Shown one piece after another: positions 5,568-10,671 of a stretch of 10,671 nucleotides of DNA (positions are counted from its first letter, which is position 1; each line of letters begins with the position of its first letter). Below the pieces are notes generated by a model. That model did not search any database. It was not told where the DNA came from and saw nothing but the letters and a program-made list of their open reading frames with translations. The translations under genes and the position numbers were made by a program. The DNA is from Gammaproteobacteria bacterium (GTDB taxonomy: Bacteria > Pseudomonadota > Gammaproteobacteria > UBA9214), in assembly GCA_003454335.1 (NCBI GenBank), contig DMKK01000181.1, forward strand, positions 1-10,671. The letters are read 5' to 3'.

Positions 5568-7079
5568 ATGGCTGCAAAGAGCGAGGGGAAAAAGCAATCC
5601 GGACATCCCCCAGCGAATGACGAATTAGCCCGTATCAAACGCCAGAACGAACTCATCCTCGAAGCCGCCGGTGAAGGCATCTACGGCATCAGCGCCAACG
5701 GGCTCGCCACATTTGTGAATCCTGCAGCCGTTGCGATGACCGGCTGGACACCCGAGGACTTCATTGGTCAGTCGATTCATGACATGCATCATCACACCCG
5801 GCCGGATGGCAGCCCTTACCCGCATGAGGAATGTCCAATCTACGCTGCCTTCAGGGATGGCAGGATTCACCACTGTGAAAACGAGGTATTCTGGCGCAAG
5901 GATGGCAGCAGTTTTCCGGTCGAATACACCAGCACACCCATTGTTGAAAACGGCAAGCTGGCTGGCGCAGTAGTGGTATTCAAGGACATCACGGAACGCA
6001 AGCAGGCTGAGCAGGCATTGCAGCAGGCTTATGCCGAGGTCGAACGGATGAAAGAGCGGCTGCAAGCCGAGAACGTTTATCTGCAGGAAGAAATAAAGGT
6101 CGAACGTAACTTCGCAGGCATAATCGGACAGAGCCATGCTATCCAGCAGGTACTGCACCAGGTCGAGCTGGTTGCCCAGACGGATGCCAGCGTTATGATC
6201 AGCGGAGAATCAGGTACCGGCAAGGAATTAATTGCATGCGCGATTCATGAGCAAAGCAGTCGGCACGAGCGTCCATTGATTCGCGTCAACTGCGCGGCAA
6301 TCCCCCGAGACCTGTTCGAGAGCGAATTCTTTGGTCATATAAAAGGCGCCTTTACCGGTGCGATCAAGGACCGTACCGGACGCTTCGAACTTGCTGACGG
6401 CGGCACTATCTTTCTGGATGAAGTCGGGGAAATCCCCCTGGAATTGCAAAGCAAACTGCTGCGCGTATTGCAGGAAGGACAGATAGAACGGATCGGCGAG
6501 GAAAAGACCCGAGCTGTTGATGTGCGTGTGGTGGCTGCGACCAATCGCAACCTGAAGGCTGATGTCGATTCCAAAGCTTTCCGCGAAGATCTGTTCTTTC
6601 GCCTTAATGTGTTTCCAATTGAGGCGGTACCATTAAGAAACCGCGCTGACGATATCCCGCTTCTTACAACACATTTTATCACCCTCATCTGCAACCGTCT
6701 GAACCGTTCGGAGCCAAACCTTACGCAGGCCAACCTGAAGCAACTGCAGTCCTATGACTGGCCCGGTAACATACGCGAACTGCAGAATGTGATTGAACGG
6801 GCCATCATCGTCAGCAAAGGCGAGCGTTTACAGTTCAGCCTGCCGGGTGGAAGTGCGGAAACGGCAGCCATATCTTGTAAATCGGCTAACAGGGATTCGG
6901 AAGCCATGCCCTTCACCGAAACAGAACGGCTGGCACGCGACCGCGCCAATATTCTTGCTGCCCTGAAGCTTGCCAGCAACAAAATATCAGGTGAAGACGG
7001 TGCTGCTGAACTGCTGGGCATTAAACCCACAACGCTGGCATCACGCATGAAGGCCCTGGACATCAAGAAGCAGATATAA
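5568..7079 (+). CDS. PAS domain-containing sigma54-dependent transcriptional activator (PAS-AAA+-Fis)
   Basis: The 503-residue protein senses a signal and drives open-complex formation at sigma54 promoters by ATP hydrolysis. An N-terminal PAS domain spans about 25-142. It is rich in His and Cys (HHHTRPDGSPYPHEECPI at 74-91, HHC at 101-103), a pattern I recall from other PAS proteins. A coiled-coil linker (145-180) leads to the AAA+ domain (about 182-412): Walker A GESGTGKE (213-220), sigma54-contact loop GAFTGA (260-265), Walker B IFLDEVGE (281-288), arginine-finger region FREDLFFRLNVFP (338-350) and WPGNIRELQNVIERA (398-412). A Fis-type helix-turn-helix closes the protein (about 455-500). 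No receiver domain is present, so it is not a classical two-component regulator. AGGAG 8 bases upstream supports the start. It is divergent from the hydrolase-HPP operon, its probable target. Confidence 0.93.
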   Translation: MAAKSEGKKQSGHPPANDELARIKRQNELILEAAGEGIYGISANGLATFVNPAAVAMTGWTPEDFIGQSIHDMHHHTRPDGSPYPHEECPIYAAFRDGRIHHCENEVFWRKDGSSFPVEYTSTPIVENGKLAGAVVVFKDITERKQAEQALQQAYAEVERMKERLQAENVYLQEEIKVERNFAGIIGQSHAIQQVLHQVELVAQTDASVMISGESGTGKELIACAIHEQSSRHERPLIRVNCAAIPRDLFESEFFGHIKGAFTGAIKDRTGRFELADGGTIFLDEVGEIPLELQSKLLRVLQEGQIERIGEEKTRAVDVRVVAATNRNLKADVDSKAFREDLFFRLNVFPIEAVPLRNRADDIPLLTTHFITLICNRLNRSEPNLTQANLKQLQSYDWPGNIRELQNVIERAIIVSKGERLQFSLPGGSAETAAISCKSANRDSEAMPFTETERLARDRANILAALKLASNKISGEDGAAELLGIKPTTLASRMKALDIKKQI

Positions 7080-7208
7080 ATTGCCACCTACTGCATTGAA
7101 AACAAGCTTCCCCTGCTACACTCCGATAAAGACTTCCAGCCTTTTCACGAACATCTGAAGTCAAAGAATGCCCCTGTAGACACAGAGCAATTCAAGGTAT
7201 TCCTGTGA
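7080..7208 (+). pseudogene. VapC-like PIN-domain toxin, C-terminal remnant
   Basis: Beginning at the base after the activator stop codon, 42 codons in the same frame read IATYCIENKLPLLHSDKDFQ, then PFHEHLKSKNAPVDT and a short tail to TGA at 7206-7208. This closely resembles the end of VapC PIN-domain ribonucleases, which commonly read D-x-x-IA-x-x-CIE-x-x-x-x-LLH-D-x-DF-x-PF-x-x-HLGL. The last acidic pair (S-D-K-D-F) is kept. The N-terminal two thirds of the toxin, its start, and any vapB antitoxin are absent, so it cannot be active. I infer that a deletion or recombination joined the toxin gene tail to the 3' end of the activator gene. Confidence 0.72.
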
Positions 7209-7215
7209 TCAGCGC

Positions 7216-7240
7216 CAGGCGAACTGCTAATTATCGCCTG
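7216..7240. repeat. Inverted repeat overlapping the rhombosortase stop codon
   Basis: CAGGCGA (7216-7222) and TCGCCTG (7234-7240) form a perfect 7-base inverted repeat with an 11-base loop containing the rhombosortase stop codon. A hairpin could slow exonucleases or help termination of the rhombosortase transcript. There is no T-run after it on either strand, so it is not a standard intrinsic terminator. Confidence 0.35.
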
Positions 7241-7839
7241 AAAACGATAACCTTACCTGTGACCCGGAACCCCCAGCACAAAAGCAAGCCACACAAAAAT
7301 CCCGCTGCATGTACCGATGGTACGCTGGGCCAGGCAGTCTGGGTCAGGAGAGCCTGACCGGCATTGATCTCCACAAGGATCTTCACCACCGCACCTGCGC
7401 CCGTCAGCAGGATCAGGGGATGGCGCAGATCACGCCAAAGCTGCAGCAGGCCCACGATCAACAGGCTGTTCAAAATACCGGACAGCCCACAGTAGTAGAA
7501 CAGTGTGGGATCACCCCACCACAGCCAGGCGTCAACGCCGACGGTGCCGATTAACAAGGCCAATGGCAGCTGCCATTGCAACCGCGCCTCGAACACCACA
7601 CCGAGCAACAGCAATGCGGTGATATCCCACCCGGCGTGCGCCAGGTCACTGTGTACCCAATGTCCGGTGACCAGTCGCCACCATTCACCCTGAGCAATCG
7701 CCGCCCGATCGAACACCCAGGACTCTGGCGCTGCCCCGAGGACCAGGTACGCAACCACGGCGCCTGCACCCAGCAGCATGGAGCGCCATGGCAGCGCGAT
7801 GCCGCCATGGTGTCCATCCATTTGAGACGCTACGCCCAT
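7231..7839 (-). CDS. Rhombosortase (rhomboid-family intramembrane serine protease)
   Basis: The 202-residue product is a polytopic membrane protein of the rhomboid superfamily. It shows GEWWRLVTGHWVHSDLAHAGWD (51-72), the YYCGLSGILNS segment with catalytic Ser120, and SVHAAGF with catalytic His177, the order and spacing of the rhombosortase family. Rhombosortases process proteins with a C-terminal GlyGly-CTERM tail in the inner membrane, leading to their release or surface attachment. The preceding gene encodes a protein with such a tail, and its stop codon overlaps this ATG (TAATG at 7841-7837), so translation is probably coupled. A longer frame starts at ATG 7881 inside the neighbouring gene. 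I prefer 7839 because of the overlap and because the extra residues carry no domain. The ribosome-binding site is weak, which fits coupling. Confidence 0.87.
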   Translation of the reverse strand: MGVASQMDGHHGGIALPWRSMLLGAGAVVAYLVLGAAPESWVFDRAAIAQGEWWRLVTGHWVHSDLAHAGWDITALLLLGVVFEARLQWQLPLALLIGTVGVDAWLWWGDPTLFYYCGLSGILNSLLIVGLLQLWRDLRHPLILLTGAGAVVKILVEINAGQALLTQTAWPSVPSVHAAGFLCGLLLCWGFRVTGKVIVFRR

Positions 7840-9929
7840 TAGTGAGTCACGCCCGCCTGACGGCGGCGCAAGGTGAGCCACACCAGGGGCAGGAACAGCA
7901 ACAGGGTCCAGGCATCCAGTGCACCGCCGCCACTGTGGCTGGCACGGTTTGATGAATACAGGGGCTGCTGGCTGTCGACCCGGCGTGACACGGCCGGGCG
8001 CTGGGCACGTTGCTGGCGGGCGGCTGCTTCGATGGCCAGACGTGCCTTGTTACTGCGCTTGATGCCATGCGCATCGAAGACTTCATCACGCACCACTACC
8101 ATGGCGGTGTAATCGGTCACCAGGCCGTACGCAACACCCAGATCGGTAATGGCCTGTTTCAGGTCGGCGTCTTCACCGAAATCGTTGATCTCCTGCAGCG
8201 CTTCCTCGACACGGGCGTAGGCCCACAGGCGTTCGATCTCCGGGTTATCCGTCGCCATCGCCGGGAAGGAAAACCGGGCCTGGTAGGTCTTGTCTTCACC
8301 CGAGATGCTCCCGGTGAGCCGCACATCCGCCATACCGTCACCCCAGTAATGGCCGAAGACCACGAGTTGCTGGCCCCGATACAGGCTGCCGACCTGTCCG
8401 GGCGTGAGGTCAGCGGTCTTGACACCATCAATCCCGATCTTCACACCGTGCAGGGCTTCATGCGTCACTTTGGATGTTGCCGCCAGTAACTGGCCCACAA
8501 TGTCATCACTGTTGGAGATATTCACGGCAAAGCCACCCGAGGCCCTGGTGAGAGCCTCCAGTAATGGACGGTTGGCACTGTTTCCCAGCACAAAGGTAAA
8601 CAGGCGGACATCCTTCTTCTTGATGAGTTCGATGAACCGGCGCTGCCGGGTCTCACCGACATTGGCCACCCCGTCGGTGACCAGCACCAGGGCGCTGGTC
8701 CGGTCGGCCTCCAGGGACTTGATGCCTGTATGCAGACCTGCATACAGGTTGGTGCCGTTGCCGGGAGAGATGCCTGCAAGGGTCTGACTGTAATGCGTCA
8801 CCATTTCGGGGGTTGCATTGACAAACCCCGAGGTCAGCTCCCGTGAGCCGTCATTGAAGAGCACAATGCGGAAACGATCCTCGGGACGCATCTTTTGCAG
8901 TGCGCGCTGCACACCATCGGCCAGGGTTGCGTACTTGCCCTGCATGGAACCGGAGATATCCACTACAAACACCCAGTCCTTGCCTTCCTGAATGGGCTTG
9001 AGGTCATCGCCGGGTGTGACCACCAGCATGAACGTACCGCGATCACTGCCTGCCGGTTTGTGTGCAACCAGATCGACGCTGCCCGGCAGGCCGGTTTGGT
9101 GACGCCAGTAGACCACCAGGTCCTCATCCAGCGTGAACGCGGGGGTATTGGCAACGGGCAGAGCCCGGTTAGCGGTTGGTGACTCTTCAGGTACCGCCGG
9201 TGATACCTCGCCATCTGTCGCGGCGGCACGATTACCAAGATGCACCTGCCATTCACCATCGGCCTGCGACTGGATGATCGCCTGTGGCTGATTCGGCAGA
9301 CGCACAGCTTCTACCGGATACGCCGACTTGAGCCGCAGATCAAAACTGAACTGCCCGGTCACCTGCTCGTTGGCCGTCCAGAATGCGAGCTTTGCTTCGT
9401 CGACACCGCCCTCTTCCAACGGGTAGACATAACGCCCGATCCCGGTGTCCACCGCAGCAGGCTGGAGGTACACCAGCCGCACCCGCGTATCCTGTCCGGC
9501 ACGTACTGGACTAACCCGGGTCTCGAAGGTCTTGTAGCTGTCTTTCTCGGTGATACCGGCATCGCGCCCGGCGGCCTTTTCCTCCTCATAAAGCTGGCGC
9601 GCCTGCGCCTGTTCCAGCACTTCACCGGTGACCGGCAGGCCATCGATCCACACGGTCAGCTCAACCACGGAGCCGTGTGCAGGCACCGGAAACGAATACT
9701 GTGCCTCCAGATCCCGGTCATGCGGGTTGACGAAGACCTGTTCAACGGTGGTGATGGCGTAACCGTCCTCGATGACGACATCGACGTGATGGTCCCGAAT
9801 TTCCAGGGCCGGCAGACTGCCGTCGCCGGGCGTTAACAGGCCGGCGGCCTGCGTGAATCCACTCAACAGGAACGCCGTCAACAAGATGAATCCCTGCCAG
9901 ATACTTTTCTTACCCGTTTGTCTGTTCAT
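7839..9929 (-). CDS. VIT and VWA domain protein with GlyGly-CTERM-like tail (marine sortase-target family relative)
   Basis: The 696-residue exported protein has a signal peptide (1-29, ending FTQAAG) and a VIT domain (about 45-165). A VWA domain (about 318-480) keeps an intact metal site: DISGSM (325-330), T393 in GNGTNL and D419 in TDG. A conserved C-terminal region contains LGVAYGLVTDYTAMVVV (597-613). The last 30 residues are SGGG (666-669), a hydrophobic helix DAWTLLLFLPLVWLTL, and RRR: a GlyGly-CTERM-like sorting signal. The body matches proteins known as marine proteobacterial sortase targets, which usually end in LPXTG and sit beside a class of sortase; here no LPXTG is seen and a rhombosortase follows instead. 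A surface or envelope role in metal-dependent binding is inferred. ATG at 9929 is chosen over 9953 because AAGGAG (9941-9936) lies 6 bases upstream. Confidence 0.88.
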   Translation of the reverse strand: MNRQTGKKSIWQGFILLTAFLLSGFTQAAGLLTPGDGSLPALEIRDHHVDVVIEDGYAITTVEQVFVNPHDRDLEAQYSFPVPAHGSVVELTVWIDGLPVTGEVLEQAQARQLYEEEKAAGRDAGITEKDSYKTFETRVSPVRAGQDTRVRLVYLQPAAVDTGIGRYVYPLEEGGVDEAKLAFWTANEQVTGQFSFDLRLKSAYPVEAVRLPNQPQAIIQSQADGEWQVHLGNRAAATDGEVSPAVPEESPTANRALPVANTPAFTLDEDLVVYWRHQTGLPGSVDLVAHKPAGSDRGTFMLVVTPGDDLKPIQEGKDWVFVVDISGSMQGKYATLADGVQRALQKMRPEDRFRIVLFNDGSRELTSGFVNATPEMVTHYSQTLAGISPGNGTNLYAGLHTGIKSLEADRTSALVLVTDGVANVGETRQRRFIELIKKKDVRLFTFVLGNSANRPLLEALTRASGGFAVNISNSDDIVGQLLAATSKVTHEALHGVKIGIDGVKTADLTPGQVGSLYRGQQLVVFGHYWGDGMADVRLTGSISGEDKTYQARFSFPAMATDNPEIERLWAYARVEEALQEINDFGEDADLKQAITDLGVAYGLVTDYTAMVVVRDEVFDAHGIKRSNKARLAIEAAARQQRAQRPAVSRRVDSQQPLYSSNRASHSGGGALDAWTLLLFLPLVWLTLRRRQAGVTH

Positions 9930-9946
9930 GCCTAACTCCTTATAAA

Positions 9947-9959
9947 TGAACATTGTTCA
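9947..9959. promoter_or_regulatory. Operator 1, TGAAC-ATT-GTTCA
   Basis: A perfect 5-base inverted repeat with a 3-base spacer, located in the VIT-VWA 5' leader six bases upstream of its Shine-Dalgarno (9936-9941). A repressor bound here would block elongation or act as a roadblock. It is one of four like sites between the VIT-VWA and tetR genes. Confidence 0.65.
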
Positions 9960-10013
9960 ATAAATGACTGTGAAGGGCCCATAAAACGAATAGATTGTTG
10001 GATGGCCCCTTAA

Positions 10014-10026
10014 TAAACACCGTTCA
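10014..10026. promoter_or_regulatory. Operator 2, TAAAC-ACC-GTTCA
   Basis: This copy has one mismatch in its left arm (A for G). Its centre is 67 bases from operator 1. It lies in the spacer of a weak minus-strand promoter candidate (TTGGTA at 10039-10034 and TATTAA at 10015-10010), which could serve the VIT-VWA gene. Confidence 0.55.
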
Positions 10027-10040
10027 ATATATTTACCAAG

Positions 10041-10067
10041 AAAACCCACTTCCTGATATTGAGTGGG
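10041..10067 (-). terminator. Terminator-like hairpin in the VIT-VWA leader
   Basis: On the minus strand, CCCACT (10067-10062) and AGTGGG (10050-10045) form a 6-base stem with an 11-base loop, followed by TTTTCTT. If VIT-VWA transcription starts upstream of it, near 10090, this is a possible attenuator. It could also stop stray antisense transcription from the tetR side. The stem is short. Confidence 0.35.
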
Positions 10068-10071
10068 CTAC

Positions 10072-10100
10072 TTGCGTTATGAACAGTGTTCAATTAAAAT
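10072..10100 (+). promoter_or_regulatory. Candidate tetR promoter with operator 3 in the spacer
   Basis: TTGCGT (10072-10077) and TAAAAT (10095-10100, five of six consensus bases) are separated by 17 bases. Operator 3 (10080-10092) fills the spacer, which is a classic position for autorepression. Transcription would start near 10107, about 68 bases before the tetR ATG. Confidence 0.5.
10080..10092. promoter_or_regulatory. Operator 3, TGAAC-AGT-GTTCA
   Basis: A perfect inverted repeat whose centre is 66 bases from operator 2 and 33 from operator 4. It lies between the -35 and -10 boxes of the tetR promoter candidate. Confidence 0.65.
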
Positions 10101-10126
10101 CTAGCACAACACTGAACACCGTTCAA
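10098..10126 (-). promoter_or_regulatory. Candidate minus-strand promoter toward VIT-VWA, -35 within operator 4
   Basis: On the minus strand TTGAAC (10126-10121) and TAGATT (10103-10098) are 17 bases apart. Its -10 overlaps the -10 of the opposite tetR promoter, so both cannot be used at once, and operator 4 covers its -35. The leader to the VIT-VWA ATG would be about 160 bases and contain the hairpin and operators 1-2. Confidence 0.4.
10113..10125. promoter_or_regulatory. Operator 4, TGAAC-ACC-GTTCA
   Basis: A perfect inverted repeat 49 bases before the tetR ATG. It shares its spacer ACC with operator 2. It overlaps the -35 box of the minus-strand promoter candidate and the start region of the tetR transcript. 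Confidence 0.65.
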
Positions 10127-10174
10127 TAACATTCTTCAACCCTGCCCGTCGGCAGTCAATCAGAGGATCAACGC

Positions 10175-10671
10175 ATGGCACGACGCAGCGATCACAGCCG
10201 TGAAGAACTCCGGGAGATGGCCCTGTCGGCCGCCGAACAAATCGTGGTGGAACAGGGATTTGAAGGCTTGAGCGCCCGCAAGGTAGCGGCGGCCATTGGC
10301 TATACCGTCGGGACCCTGTACCTGGTCTTCGAGAACCTCGATGACCTCATCCTGCACATCAATGCACGCACCCTCGATCGCCTGCATACGCGCATGACCG
10401 CCTCACAGGCACAGTGCAATGATGCGAGTAACTGCCTGTTGCAGTTGGGCCAGGTTTATATTCACTTTGCCGATGAAGACCCGCACCGCTGGGCTATGGT
10501 ATTCGAACATCGCTTCTCTGAAGATCAGGTTGTACCTGCGTGGTACCAGGAAAAGATTGCGCGGATGTTTGCGCTGGTCGAGGAAGGACTTGAGCCACTT
10601 GCCGGACAGCATACACATGATGAAATAACACAGGCAGCGCGGGCACTGTGGGGTGGCGTACATGGCATCTG
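10175..10671 (+). CDS. TetR/AcrR family repressor with WHG-type C-terminal domain, 5' part
   Basis: The first 165 residues are present; the gene runs off the right edge. The N-terminal helix-turn-helix spans about 9-58, with LSARKVAAAIGYTVGTLYLV (32-51) as the recognition region. The C-terminal part contains ALWGGVHGI (158-166), the Trp-x-x-x-His-Gly signature of the WHG group of TetR proteins. AGAGGA (10162-10167) lies 7 bases before the ATG. It is divergent from the VIT-VWA/rhombosortase operon, and four TGAAC-N3-GTTCA sites fill the space between them. I infer that it represses both itself and that operon. The ligand is unknown. Confidence 0.9.
   Translation, partial: MARRSDHSREELREMALSAAEQIVVEQGFEGLSARKVAAAIGYTVGTLYLVFENLDDLILHINARTLDRLHTRMTASQAQCNDASNCLLQLGQVYIHFADEDPHRWAMVFEHRFSEDQVVPAWYQEKIARMFALVEEGLEPLAGQHTHDEITQAARALWGGVHGI

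Noticed and set aside
5625..6158. 177-codon minus-strand frame opposite the PAS domain
   Set aside because: Shadow of the activator gene; no domain or start signal.
9240..9836. 198-codon plus-strand frame within the VIT-VWA gene
   Set aside because: Shadow of the VIT domain region; its sequence is low in protein-like pattern and the opposite strand has a complete domain match.
9973..10011. Inverted repeat AAGGGCC ... GGCCCCTT
   Set aside because: Pairing needs a bulged base, the loop is over 20 bases and no T-run follows; not strong enough to call.
1..10671. CRISPR array, tRNA, rRNA or intact insertion sequence
   Set aside because: No regular direct-repeat/spacer pattern, no cloverleaf or rRNA sequence, and no transposase frame was seen on either strand.

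Overview
The window looks like chromosomal DNA of a gammaproteobacterium of moderate to fairly high GC. The tRNA-hydroxylation protein TrhP at the left edge is close to the E. coli type. A rhombosortase with a GlyGly-CTERM-like substrate and a multiheme c-type cytochrome fit a marine or sediment-type respiratory gammaproteobacterium. I cannot name a genus from sequence alone.

Left part (1-3720). The 3' half of trhP (yegQ) converges, 14 bases apart, on a membrane-anchored cytochrome with three CXXCH heme sites. Next comes a 441-base gap with signs of decay: a protein-like minus-strand reading frame broken by a stop, a possible leader ORF for the cytochrome, and a terminator-like hairpin. An exported MltD-type lytic transglycosylase follows; its best Shine-Dalgarno/GTG start is separated from the protein by an in-frame TAA. 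Positions 3197-3720 hold no gene I can support beyond one doubtful 26-codon ORF.

Centre (3721-7208). A two-gene minus-strand operon encodes an exported alpha/beta hydrolase with an Asp nucleophile and a small HPP-family membrane protein. It is divergent from a PAS-AAA+-Fis sigma54 activator. The intergenic region has a GG-N10-GC (-24/-12) candidate in front of the hydrolase and three inverted repeats near the activator promoter, so the activator probably switches on the hydrolase/HPP operon. Directly after the activator stop codon lies the C-terminal tail of a VapC-like PIN toxin, a truncated remnant.

Right part (7209-10671). A VIT-VWA surface or envelope protein with a GlyGly-CTERM-like tail is translationally coupled (TAATG) to a rhombosortase, the intramembrane serine protease family that processes such tails. 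Upstream and divergent is a TetR/AcrR repressor with a WHG-type C-terminal domain, cut by the window edge. The 245-base intergenic region carries four copies of TGAAC-N3-GTTCA whose centres are 67, 66 and 33 bases apart. They are placed over two overlapping, opposite promoter candidates and beside the VIT-VWA ribosome-binding site. This repressor / VIT-VWA substrate / dedicated rhombosortase module is the most interesting system in the window.
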